From: SHLQ01 sp964610745
GTDB taxonomy: Bacteria > Actinomycetota > Acidimicrobiia > Acidimicrobiales > SHLQ01
Direction of reading: 5' to 3'
NCBI GenBank assembly: GCA_964610745.1
Contig: CAZSYL010000008.1
Location: 26,758 to 90,757, forward strand
DNA length: 64,000 bases
Shown here: piece after piece, positions 50,334 to 57,805 of the stretch
Layout: each line of letters starts with the position of its first letter
Numbering within the stretch: the first letter of the stretch is position 1
The notes under the pieces: model-generated
The model's input: the letters and a program-made list of their open reading frames with translations, nothing else
Told to the model about the DNA's origin: nothing
Databases searched by the model: none
Position numbers and translations under genes: made by a program

Positions 50334-51842
50334 GTGAGTGACGTATGGCAAGGACCCGGCTGGTGGTTGGCTTCTGATGGTAAGTGGTACCCCGCAGAAG
50401 CCAAATCTGGAGCGGTCTACGAAGGCGAAATCAAACAAGTAGCGGACCCGGCAGAGGCCGCCGAACCCATCGTCGCGGCCGAACCCGTCGTCGCGGCCGA
50501 ACCCGTCGTCGCAGCCGAACCCGTCGTCGCAGCCGACCCCATCGTCGCAGCCGACCCCATCGTCGCAGCCGACCCCATCGTCGCAGCCGACCCAACACCA
50601 CTACCGGACACCTTTACCAACCCAATCGTCGAGGAAGCGCCGACCCAAAGCGGGTGGCAGGCCATTGATCAACCGGCCGAACAAGCCGACGACGAAGGCT
50701 GGACCAATGCCTTCGGGGCTGAACAGCCAGCGGTCAGCCCATCACCTTTTGCCGAAACAGCTACAAGCGATCTCGCCGCTGACGCATCTGTTCCCGATGT
50801 CGCGGTGCCGGCTGTTGAGGTACCCGAAATTGAAGTTCCGAGCATCGACGTCCCGGACGCACCGGTGTTCGACGCAGATCTCGATAGTCCCACGATTCCC
50901 GACATCTCTATGCCCAGCGCTCCCGCGCCAGATGTCGCGACGCCAGACGTGTCGATCCCCGATGTCTCTGCGCCCTTTACCGAAATGCCCTCGACCGCAG
51001 CGTCCTCTACCGAAGTGCCCGTCTTCCCTGTCGCGCCCGATCCAACTCCCCCGGCACCATCGACGCCAGTGCCTGACCCAACCGTCGTCGCGGGCATTCC
51101 CTCGACCGCCGCTGAGCCCATTGCTCGTACCGACGCCTGGCGTCAGCCAACGGCTTCGGAAACCATCCCGGAGACCCAGTCGGCTTCGATCGATGGCCAG
51201 ACCACACTGACAACCAGCCGCCCAGACGTGGTCGACCTCGCAGTTGGAGAGGCGCCCGCACCGGCCGCTCTCGACAACGACGGACCCAACTGGTCGATTA
51301 TCGGAGGCATCGTCGCTGCGCTAATACTGATTGGCGCAATCATCTGGTTAGCGCTCCGCCTTTTTTCGGGCGGAGACACGACCGACACAAATGCGAATGA
51401 CAACCCTGTCGAAGTTCAAACTCCAGAAGAGACCGACACTGCCGTAGATGACGGCGCGACAGCCGAGACGGACTCCAATCTCATCCCGGTCTTTGAGCTC
51501 CGTCAGGGAGATTGCATTCTGGGGGATCTCACCGGCCAACTACTCGAGGTCGAACGGGTGAGTTGCGACGAAGAGCACAACTTTGAGGTGTACCGCGAAG
51601 CACTGATCGACGATTCGACAATCGTCGAATATGACGAAGCCGCAATCACCGCGTTTGGCGAAGATGTATGCCGTGCCTCGCTCGCTGAACTCATCCCTGC
51701 AGACAGCAACGTGATGATCAGTTTCAAGTTCCTTCAGCCTACAATTGACTCATGGAACGACCCGGACAGCCCTGATCGGGTCGTCTCCTGTTTGGGATTT
51801 GACGAAGACGCACCGTTGATTGGACGACTTGATGAGCAGTAA
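50334..51842 (+). CDS. Membrane protein with DUF2510-like N-terminus, repeat linker and Septum_form domain
   Basis: 502 aa from the GTG at 50334; the open frame further upstream overlaps the ABC-F gene and is not protein-like. The start SDVWQGPGWWLASDGKWYPAE is the small tryptophan-rich motif common in Acidimicrobiia membrane proteins. A tandem EPVVAA/DPIVAA repeat (about 44-85) and a VP-rich low-complexity stretch (about 155-250) lead to one membrane helix (about 320-345). The outer domain (LRQGDCILGDLTGQLLEVERVSCDEEHNFEVY...ADSNVMISFKFLQPTIDSW) fits Septum_form, linked to cell division in actinobacteria. Its stop overlaps the mycoredoxin start by 11 nt. Confidence 0.82.
   Translation: MSDVWQGPGWWLASDGKWYPAEAKSGAVYEGEIKQVADPAEAAEPIVAAEPVVAAEPVVAAEPVVAADPIVAADPIVAADPIVAADPTPLPDTFTNPIVEEAPTQSGWQAIDQPAEQADDEGWTNAFGAEQPAVSPSPFAETATSDLAADASVPDVAVPAVEVPEIEVPSIDVPDAPVFDADLDSPTIPDISMPSAPAPDVATPDVSIPDVSAPFTEMPSTAASSTEVPVFPVAPDPTPPAPSTPVPDPTVVAGIPSTAAEPIARTDAWRQPTASETIPETQSASIDGQTTLTTSRPDVVDLAVGEAPAPAALDNDGPNWSIIGGIVAALILIGAIIWLALRLFSGGDTTDTNANDNPVEVQTPEETDTAVDDGATAETDSNLIPVFELRQGDCILGDLTGQLLEVERVSCDEEHNFEVYREALIDDSTIVEYDEAAITAFGEDVCRASLAELIPADSNVMISFKFLQPTIDSWNDPDSPDRVVSCLGFDEDAPLIGRLDEQ
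50463..50588 (+). repeat. In-frame 18-bp tandem repeat, 7 units
   Basis: Seven contiguous copies of an 18-bp unit (GAACCCGTCGTCGCGGCC and variants) encode EPVVAA and, in the later copies, DPIVAA. The first four units keep GAACCC and the last three GACCCC, with identical neighbours, so the array has expanded recently by slippage. No spacers separate the units, so it is not a CRISPR array. Confidence 0.95.
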
Positions 51843-52158
51843 CACTATTGATTTCTACTGGCGGCCCGGCTGCCCGTTCTGCATGAACCTCGAGAGCAAG
51901 CTGAACAAGCTCGATCTCCCGCTGAACAAAAAGAACATTTGGGACGACAAAAGCCACGCAGCGACCGTCCGCTCGATCGCCGACGGCAATGAAACCGTGC
52001 CCACCGTGGTGATCGGCAAGGCAAAGATGGTCAACCCGAGTGCCGACCAGGTACTTCAGGCCCTCGGAAACCAGGCACCCGAACTCGTACCCGAAGGTGT
52101 GGAGATCCCTGAGAACGGCGCCTTTGCCAAGAAGCTGAACAAATGGCTGGGCGGCTGA
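51832..52158 (+). CDS. Mycoredoxin/glutaredoxin-like protein
   Basis: 108 aa from the ATG at 51832, overlapping the previous stop by 11 nt. The redox motif CPFC (C14, C17) follows FYWRPG. The TVPTVVIG and VNPSADQVLQ segments are the glutathione/mycothiol-binding part of the fold, as in actinobacterial mycoredoxin-1. It reduces mixed disulfides with mycothiol in the cytoplasm. The extension after about 85 residues (PELVPEGVEIPENGAFAKKLNKWL) is not part of the core domain. A strong terminator follows. Confidence 0.88.
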   Translation: MSSNTIDFYWRPGCPFCMNLESKLNKLDLPLNKKNIWDDKSHAATVRSIADGNETVPTVVIGKAKMVNPSADQVLQALGNQAPELVPEGVEIPENGAFAKKLNKWLGG

Positions 52159-52195
52159 CCTAGAGCCCTCTGCCCTCGGGCGACACAGAACTCCA

Positions 52196-52231
52196 TCCCA
52201 CAGCGCTCGGCGCTGTGGGATTTCTGCTTTT
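52196..52231 (+). terminator. Intrinsic terminator after the mycoredoxin gene
   Basis: TCCCACAGCGC (52196-52206), loop TCG, and GCGCTGTGGGA (52210-52220) form a perfect 11-bp stem, followed by TTTCTGCTTTT. It lies 38 nt after the stop codon and separates this unit from the whiB operon. Confidence 0.92.
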
Positions 52232-52246
52232 GGATCCGGGACGGTT

Positions 52247-52276
52247 TTAGTAGTAAATGAGTTTAATTAGTGCTAA
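52247..52276 (+). promoter_or_regulatory. Two TTAGTNNTAA sites upstream of whiB (candidate operator)
   Basis: TTAGTAGTAA (52247-52256) and TTAGTGCTAA (52267-52276) match at 8 of 10 positions, are near-palindromic and start 20 bp apart, about two helical turns. They sit in an unusually AT-rich stretch between the terminator and the whiB start at 52321, where the promoter must lie. The CarH-like regulator of this operon is the obvious candidate binder, but that is inference. Confidence 0.45.
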
Positions 52277-52320
52277 GTTGCGGTCACCAGTTGGGATATA
52301 GGTTCAATTTCGGAGTCAGA

Positions 52321-52665
52321 ATGCTAGATGACCTCTTTGCAGTCTCGGGTAATCGAGAGTGGGCTAAGGATGGCTTGTGCGCAGACAAGAGCGAACTCTT
52401 CTTTGCGCCACCTGGCGAACGACGAACCCGACGCACCAAACGCGAGGCGTTGGCCCGCTCGTATTGTGAAAACTGCCAGGTCCGCTTCGCTTGTCGAAGC
52501 TGGGCTCGAGAGAACCGAGAGCACGGCTTCTGGGGCGGCGAGAGCGAGGAACAACGGGCCGCCCTCGGGTATCCTCCACGAAGCCCCTCAAGGCGTGCTG
52601 TTGCCGAATTGGGTCGAAATGCCGCCCGGGAGTCGTCACCTGGGCAGGAGAAACTAGCTGGTTAG
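52321..52665 (+). CDS. whiB: WhiB-family iron-sulfur transcription factor
   Basis: 114 aa from the ATG at 52321 with CGGAG 6 nt upstream; an open frame reaches 52270 but is not conserved. Four cluster cysteines are visible: C20 (LCADKSELFF), C49 and C52 (YCENC) and C58 (ACRSWA). The turn is GFWGGESEEQR, followed by a basic tail (RSPSRRAVAELGR) for DNA binding. WhiB proteins bind a [4Fe-4S] cluster sensitive to O2 or NO and usually act with the sigma factor. It is the first gene of the operon with the CarH-like regulator. Which WhiB subgroup it belongs to is unclear. Confidence 0.93.
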   Translation: MLDDLFAVSGNREWAKDGLCADKSELFFAPPGERRTRRTKREALARSYCENCQVRFACRSWARENREHGFWGGESEEQRAALGYPPRSPSRRAVAELGRNAARESSPGQEKLAG

Positions 52666-52667
52666 CC

Positions 52668-53507
52668 ATGACTCAGACCGTCTCGCTCAACGAAGCATCG
52701 GAACAACTAGGCGTGCACTACATGACCGCCTATCGCTATGTCCGGACCGGCCGGCTACCGGCAGAAAAGCGCGGCGGACAGTGGTTCGTCGACCTGGAAG
52801 ACCTCGCCCTTGTCGAGACTGGACGCATCACTTCAGCGACCGGTGCGAGCAACCGTTCGACGATCCTTCCCGGCCGCATTGAGGAGCGCTTGCTCGCTGG
52901 CGACGAGACCGGAACATTCCAGATTCTCGAAGCCGCCATGGCCGGCGGCGCCGACCCGGACGAGGCCTACCTCGATCTTCTGGCGCCAGCCTTGACCAAC
53001 ATTGGGCAACGGTGGCACGACGGGGAGATCACGATCGCAGACGAACATCTGGCCACTGCTGCCGCCATGCGGGTCGTCGCCCGACTCGGTACCCGCGCTG
53101 CGACTCGAAGGGGACGCTCCCGCGGCACGATCATCCTGGCGTCTGTCGCCGACGATCAACATTTTCTTCCAACCGCGATCCTCCGCGATCTGTTGCGCCA
53201 CCGCGGTTTCGAAGTCGAGGACCTGGGCGCCAACACCCCAGCCGACACGATGGCGGCATTCGCTGGAGACCGAAACGACCTGGTCGCCTTAGGACTTGTA
53301 GCGACTACTCCTGGAGCCGAGCAGGTTACTGCTGAGACGATCGAGACAATTCGTCGCACGCTACCTACTACGCCGATCGTCGTTGGTGGAGCAGCCTTCG
53401 ACGATGCCGAAGAAATTGCAAAGCTCGGCGATTGCATCCCGTCCAAGGACGCACGAGATGCTCTCTCAATCTTTGACCGGCTGCACGAAGAGCTCAGAGC
53501 CGGATAG
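52668..53507 (+). CDS. CarH-like adenosylcobalamin-binding transcriptional regulator (candidate photoreceptor)
   Basis: 279 aa, starting 2 nt after the whiB stop. Residues about 5-50 form an excisionase/MerR-type helix-turn-helix (SLNEASEQLGVHYMTAYRYVRTGRLPAEKRGGQWFV). A four-helix cap follows with W116, H117 and E126-H127, that is W-x9-EH, the motif CarH uses to enclose adenosylcobalamin; H117 corresponds to the CarH histidine that ligates cobalt after light. The Rossmann domain has DQHFLP (D163, H165) in place of DxHxxG, with the axial His. In CarH, dark AdoCbl tetramers repress DNA and light breaks them. The downstream glycosylase and ferrochelatase are probable targets. The DNA-binding part differs from classical MerR, so mechanism may vary. 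Confidence 0.85.
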   Translation: MTQTVSLNEASEQLGVHYMTAYRYVRTGRLPAEKRGGQWFVDLEDLALVETGRITSATGASNRSTILPGRIEERLLAGDETGTFQILEAAMAGGADPDEAYLDLLAPALTNIGQRWHDGEITIADEHLATAAAMRVVARLGTRAATRRGRSRGTIILASVADDQHFLPTAILRDLLRHRGFEVEDLGANTPADTMAAFAGDRNDLVALGLVATTPGAEQVTAETIETIRRTLPTTPIVVGGAAFDDAEEIAKLGDCIPSKDARDALSIFDRLHEELRAG

Positions 53508-53516
53508 AACATCTTC

Positions 53517-54308
53517 ATGCCTGAAGGTCACACAATTCACCGGCTCGCCAAGGATCTCAACAAGACGATCCGACCGAGCAAAGTCATCGCTACGTCGCCG
53601 CAAGGTCGCTTCGCGGACGAAGCTGCCCAACTCGATGGCCGCACCCTCAACGCTGCCGAGGCCTGGGGCAAACACCTCTTCATGGATTTCGACGGAGCTC
53701 CGCTGCTACATATACACCTTGGTCTCATCGGCAAGCTTCGCAAAAAAGAAGTCGACGCAGAACAAGCTGGAGCGATCCGACTTCGCCTTACCAGCGAAGA
53801 CGCCACCTGGGATCTGACCGGGCCAATGATTTGCGCGCTCATCGACGACGATGACGCCGCGAAGGTCACCGACAAACTCGGGCCCGACCCGCTCCGTAAA
53901 GATGGCGACCCCGCCTTGTTCGCTGAGCGCATGAAACGCAAGAAACTGCCCTTGTCGGCTGCGTTACTCGATCAAAAGGTCATCGCTGGCATCGGCAACG
54001 TCTATCGGTCAGAGTTCTGCTATCTCGCAGGAATCGACCCGAACACACCAGCGAATGAACTCACCGACGAGCAGATCGATGAGCTTTGGGCCATGGCCAC
54101 CGCGCAGCTGAAGCTCGGTGTCCGTCTCAATCGCATCGTCACGAGAGAGCCCGACGAGGTCGGGGTCACCGCGAGCAAGATGCCAGACGACGAGCGACTC
54201 TATGTCTACAAACGCGAAGGGCTGCCCTGCCATCGCTGCGGCGACGAGATTCGCCTTGCCGAGATTGCCAAGCGCAAAGCCTGGTACTGCCCGACCTGCC
54301 AAGCCTGA
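53517..54308 (+). CDS. Fpg/Nei-family DNA glycosylase (endonuclease VIII-like)
   Basis: 263 aa. The N-terminus MPEGHTIHRLA supplies the catalytic Pro2 and Glu3, and PEGH favours Nei over Fpg (PELPE). K52 (AWGKHLFMDF) is the conserved lysine. The helix-two-turn-helix has KVIAGIGNVYRSEFCYLAGI, and the zinc finger is PCHRCG...YCPTCQ at the C-terminus. It removes oxidised bases and cuts the DNA strand. It starts 9 nt after the CarH-like gene and is probably cotranscribed, which links the operon to DNA damage repair. Confidence 0.93.
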   Translation: MPEGHTIHRLAKDLNKTIRPSKVIATSPQGRFADEAAQLDGRTLNAAEAWGKHLFMDFDGAPLLHIHLGLIGKLRKKEVDAEQAGAIRLRLTSEDATWDLTGPMICALIDDDDAAKVTDKLGPDPLRKDGDPALFAERMKRKKLPLSAALLDQKVIAGIGNVYRSEFCYLAGIDPNTPANELTDEQIDELWAMATAQLKLGVRLNRIVTREPDEVGVTASKMPDDERLYVYKREGLPCHRCGDEIRLAEIAKRKAWYCPTCQA

Positions 54309-54331
54309 GAAAACGTGGGAAGACTGCGATC

Positions 54332-55372
54332 ATGAGCACGACCGACTACGACGCCATTCTGATCGTCTCCTTCGGCGGACCCGAGGCCCCAGACGAGGTC
54401 GTACCGTTCCTCGAGAACGTCACAAAAGGGAGAGGCATCCCGAGGGAACGTCTCGAAGAGGTGGGAGCGCACTATCACCTGTTTGGCGGAAAGAGCCCGA
54501 TCAACGACCAATGCCGAGCACTCATCTCTGCGCTAGAGGTCGAACTGTTGGACCACGGCATCGACCTTCCCGTCTACTGGGGTAATCGGAATTGGGCGCC
54601 GATGCTCGAAGACACCGTGCAGCAGATGGCCGACGACGGAATCACTCAGGCCATTGCCTTTGTGACCTCAGCGACCAGCTCCTACTCGGCCTGCCGTCAA
54701 TACCGGGAGGACATCGAACGCGCTCGTTCGGTTGTTGGTGAGTCCGCTCCGGTCATCCACAAGATCCGTCAGTACTACGACCATCCTGGCTTTATCGACC
54801 CGATGGTCGACAACGTCTCAGCCGCACTCGACTCGCTCGGTGAAGACGGAATCGACGCCCGCCTCGTCTTCACCGCGCACTCGATCCCCACCTCGATGGC
54901 GTCCACGTCGGACTATGAGGCCCAGTTGGCCGAATCCTCGCGGCTTGTCGCCGAACGGGCGGGGCGGACCGAAAAACAAAAACAGAACTTCGATCTGGTT
55001 TGGCAGTCGCGGAGTGGACCACCGCAGGTCCCATGGCTCGAACCCGACATCAACGACCACCTCGAATCGCTCAGCGAAGCAGGAACCGCAGCGGTCGTGG
55101 TAATCCCAATCGGCTTCATCTCCGATCACATGGAGGTCATGTTCGACCTCGACACCGAGGCCCTCGCAACCGCAGGACGTTTGCACCTCCCCTACGCTCG
55201 GGCGAGCACGGTCGGTGTCGATCCACGGTTCATCACCGCGATCGTCGAACTCATCGAAGAACGTCGAGTCGGTGGACCTATCAAAGCGTTGGGAAGTCTC
55301 GAAGTTCGCCCCGACTTTTGTGCACCCGGATGTTGCCCCGCTCCCGTGCGACCAGCGAAGCCGAGATCCTAA
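54332..55372 (+). CDS. hemH: Ferrochelatase (coproporphyrin-type, CpfC/HemH)
   Basis: 346 aa from the ATG at 54332. It inserts Fe2+ into the porphyrin; actinobacteria use coproporphyrin III. Visible features: LIVSFGGPEAPDEVVPFLENVTKG, YHLFGGKSPINDQ, YWGNRNWAPML and the metal-binding His in VFTAHSIPTSM (H183), with a late glutamate in GFISDHMEVMFDLD. The C-terminal CAPGCCPAP cysteines fit the [2Fe-2S] cluster of actinobacterial enzymes. It follows the glycosylase by 23 nt. By consuming free porphyrin it lowers photosensitiser levels, which fits an operon under a light-sensing regulator. Confidence 0.93.
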   Translation: MSTTDYDAILIVSFGGPEAPDEVVPFLENVTKGRGIPRERLEEVGAHYHLFGGKSPINDQCRALISALEVELLDHGIDLPVYWGNRNWAPMLEDTVQQMADDGITQAIAFVTSATSSYSACRQYREDIERARSVVGESAPVIHKIRQYYDHPGFIDPMVDNVSAALDSLGEDGIDARLVFTAHSIPTSMASTSDYEAQLAESSRLVAERAGRTEKQKQNFDLVWQSRSGPPQVPWLEPDINDHLESLSEAGTAAVVVIPIGFISDHMEVMFDLDTEALATAGRLHLPYARASTVGVDPRFITAIVELIEERRVGGPIKALGSLEVRPDFCAPGCCPAPVRPAKPRS

Positions 55373-55391
55373 CCACGATTCGGGCCCGCTC

Positions 55392-55410
55392 GTCCGGGGT
55401 ATCCCCGGAC
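55392..55410 (+). terminator. GC-rich hairpin after the ferrochelatase gene
   Basis: GTCCGGGG (55392-55399), loop TAT, CCCCGGAC (55403-55410): perfect 8-bp stem 19 nt after the stop. No T-run follows, so it is either a U-less actinobacterial terminator or an RNA-stabilising stem. Confidence 0.5.
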
Positions 55411-55440
55411 CAACCACGGCCACCGATTAAATTTCGTTCT

Positions 55441-55791
55441 ATGAATCATGCGCGCATTGCCGAACAAGCGCTCCGCTACCGCAACCGAATGGTGGCCGAT
55501 TCGTTTACTGCGGGCAGATTCGATCCGGCTGACGTTGCGGACCTCGCAATCGAATGCGCCGACCCTCAGGTCGACACAGCCATCCGCACGATCGCGACCG
55601 CATGGATCTCGGGCGGGCTCGCTCCCGACGAACTGACAAAAGTCTGGTGTGGACCGCAGGTCGACGCGATCTTCGCTGACGACTCGGCCCTCCTCGACGC
55701 GATGGACGACATCATCAAGGCGGTTCACCGAGCGCAGTTCTCGCGACCCCGTCGCCGCGCCGCAGCGAGCCCGCGATCGGTTCATTTCTAA
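55441..55791 (+). CDS. Small cytoplasmic protein, unknown function
   Basis: 116 aa from the ATG at 55441; the longer open frame upstream overlaps the ferrochelatase gene. It is helical (RIAEQALRYRNRMVADSFTAGRFDPADVADLAIECADPQVD...) and ends in a basic tail (RPRRRAAASPRSVHF). No membrane helix or recognised domain is seen. It lies 68 nt after the ferrochelatase gene, past the hairpin, and may be a weak member of that unit. It converges on the kinase gene. Confidence 0.6.
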   Translation: MNHARIAEQALRYRNRMVADSFTAGRFDPADVADLAIECADPQVDTAIRTIATAWISGGLAPDELTKVWCGPQVDAIFADDSALLDAMDDIIKAVHRAQFSRPRRRAAASPRSVHF

Positions 55792-55840
55792 GACATCAAC
55801 ACTTCTAAGACAGGGTCAGCCTGTGGTGCCCGAAAAGGGC

Positions 55841-57040
55841 CTAGACATCCCTGGAAGCGTCGAGGTGAAGTTTGACGATTGCGCCACCGGTCGTCTTGTT
55901 CGCAGCAGACACCGAACCACCATGAGCCTCCACGATCGACTTTGCGATCGCCATTCCAAGTCCAGTCGACCCGCGGTTGTCGCCTCGCCGAAATCGCTCG
56001 AATACGTAGGGCAGAATTTCTTCGTCAAAGCCCGGACCATCGTCAGAAATTTGCAGCGTCACCAGATCACCCATCCGCATAACCGAGAGCTCAACATTCT
56101 CCGCCCGTGAAGCAGCGTTGTGGGTCAAGTTCTCCGCAACCTGGCGCAGCAGCGCGTAGTCGGCATCAACCACGACTGCCTCTGATGCGTGCGCAACGAT
56201 GTTTGTCTCATCGACGCGAACGCTCGATGCAACTTCTTCGACGAGCAGGTCAATCCGTAGCGGCGCTTTTCGAGGTTGAGCCTGGCCTGCGTCGAGGCGA
56301 GCCAGTTCCAGGAGCTCTCCGACGCCAGACCCAGCCCGTTCTGTCGCGGTGAGGATCTCCGCGAGGGCCGTTTGGTACTCCGCTGCGGGGCGATCCTTTG
56401 ACAACGAATGACTCGCTGACGCTCGAATGACCGCAAGAGGTGTGCGTAGCTCATGGGCCGCGTCGGCAATGAAGTCACGCTGCCGCGCCATTGCGGCTCT
56501 GGCGGGCCGAAGAGCGCTGCCGGCCACGAACCACGCAGCAGCGGTCGTCGCGATGATCGCGGCAAGCGCTGCAAGGATGACGTTTCGCCGAAAGGCCTGT
56601 CGGTCCTGCACAAACGGGTTGAGGTCGATGACCGTGAGCACAACCGTGCCCGCCTCGGCCTCAACTGGTTCGACGTAAGCGAGCAGCGGACCGTCCTGTT
56701 CAAACTCGATAAACGTCGGCCGACCGTTTCCGAGAGCTTGTTCAGCCATGGTGAACAATGGCGGTTCGATCCAGGTGGTGCCGTAGTTGAAGCTCCATTC
56801 ATCGACCGGATTCACTCGCCACGTGTTGAACGGCTCGACATCCTGTGAGAAGTCCGCATCGCTCGTATCGAACCCGATGATCGCCAGCTCGCGAACGACG
56901 TTCTCGGCTTCGCGCTCGGCCGACTCGACAATCCGGTCGCCACCTGTCGACACCGCTATCCAAGCAATCAAGCCAACAGCTACTACGGCCAGCAGCGCAT
57001 ACATTGCGGTGAGCTGTATTCGAATTCTCCGCAGATTCAT
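55841..57040 (-). CDS. Two-component sensor histidine kinase
   Basis: 399 aa, ATG overlapping the regulator's stop by 4 nt. Two membrane helices (about 10-30 and 155-175) flank a sensor region of about 120 residues. No clear HAMP is visible before the phosphoacceptor His in DFIADAAHELRTPLAVIRASAS. N-box ENLTHNAASRAENV, G1 DDGPGFDEEILPYVFERFRRG and G2 STGLGMAIAKSIVEAHGG follow. It partners the OmpR-type regulator. The signal it senses is unknown. Confidence 0.92.
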   Translation of the reverse strand: MNLRRIRIQLTAMYALLAVVAVGLIAWIAVSTGGDRIVESAEREAENVVRELAIIGFDTSDADFSQDVEPFNTWRVNPVDEWSFNYGTTWIEPPLFTMAEQALGNGRPTFIEFEQDGPLLAYVEPVEAEAGTVVLTVIDLNPFVQDRQAFRRNVILAALAAIIATTAAAWFVAGSALRPARAAMARQRDFIADAAHELRTPLAVIRASASHSLSKDRPAAEYQTALAEILTATERAGSGVGELLELARLDAGQAQPRKAPLRIDLLVEEVASSVRVDETNIVAHASEAVVVDADYALLRQVAENLTHNAASRAENVELSVMRMGDLVTLQISDDGPGFDEEILPYVFERFRRGDNRGSTGLGMAIAKSIVEAHGGSVSAANKTTGGAIVKLHLDASRDV

Positions 57041-57720
57041 GGTGAGTCCACCGCCGGAGAAAGTCGGTAGCCAACGCCGCGTACAGTCTCGATTGGATCA
57101 TCGTGCCCGGGTAGTTCCAGCTTGCGGCGCAGGTTGGCAATGTGGACGTCGACCACATTGGACAGACCGTCGTAGTTCGCGTCCCAGACGCTCTCCAACA
57201 GGTCCGTGCGTGCGTGCGTGGACGCTGGAGCCCTCAGCATCCGTTCGAGCAAGGCGAACTCCCGAGCGGTAAGCGGGATAGTGATCGACGAGCGCGACAC
57301 TCGACGGCTCGCGGGGTCCATTTCGATGTTCCCGTGGCTAAGTATCGGGCTCTGTGATTCAGATGGACGGCGGAGCAGGGCTCGGATTCGAGCGGTCAGC
57401 TCCGGATAGTCAAAGGGCTTGGTCAGATAGTCGTCGGCACCAGCATCGAGCCCCTCGACTTTGTCGCCGAGCCCGTCGCGGGCTGTCAACATCAGCACTG
57501 CCGTTCCGTCCCCGTCTTCGCGCATCTGAGCGCACAGGCTGCGCCCATCGCCATCGGGTAGCCCCCGATCGAGAATGACGAGGTCGTAGCTGTTCATCTC
57601 GACCGCATGGACGGCATCGACGAGCTTGCCGACGACGTCGGTCGCATATCCGTCCTCAGCCAGCCCACGCTTGAGCACCTCTGCCAGGGGGGCGTCGTCC
57701 TCGACGACCAGAATGCGCAT
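57037..57720 (-). CDS. OmpR-family response regulator
   Basis: 227 aa from the ATG at 57720 (MRILVVEDDAPLAEVLKRGL); the open frame upstream has no receiver similarity. The phosphoacceptor is in DLVILDRGLPDGDG, with TAR and KPFDY completing the site. The winged helix (LTAREFALLERMLRAPASTHARTDLLESVWDANYDGLSNVVDVHIANLRRKLE...RGVGYRL) is standard. Two CATGAAGA direct repeats lie 23-41 bp upstream, a likely self-regulatory site that also covers the DUF1800 promoter side. The kinase overlaps its end. Confidence 0.94.
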   Translation of the reverse strand: MRILVVEDDAPLAEVLKRGLAEDGYATDVVGKLVDAVHAVEMNSYDLVILDRGLPDGDGRSLCAQMREDGDGTAVLMLTARDGLGDKVEGLDAGADDYLTKPFDYPELTARIRALLRRPSESQSPILSHGNIEMDPASRRVSRSSITIPLTAREFALLERMLRAPASTHARTDLLESVWDANYDGLSNVVDVHIANLRRKLELPGHDDPIETVRGVGYRLSPAVDSP

Positions 57721-57742
57721 ATGTCCATGGTGCCAGACGAAA

Positions 57743-57761
57743 CATGAAGAGACCATGAAGA
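57743..57761. promoter_or_regulatory. Direct repeats with 11-bp spacing between response regulator and DUF1800 genes
   Basis: CATGAAGA occurs at 57743-57750 and 57754-57761, start to start 11 bp (TCTTCATG on the minus strand). One-turn direct repeats are the usual target of OmpR-type regulators. The 85-bp gap is shared by the divergent regulator and DUF1800 genes, so it could control both. Confidence 0.55.
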
Positions 57762-57805
57762 ACCTCTTCACGATCAGTTCATTCACCCGTGATTAGAACA
57801 CATCT

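Noticed and set aside
50463..50588. Possible CRISPR array
   Set aside because: Units are contiguous 18-mers without spacers and in frame with a protein.
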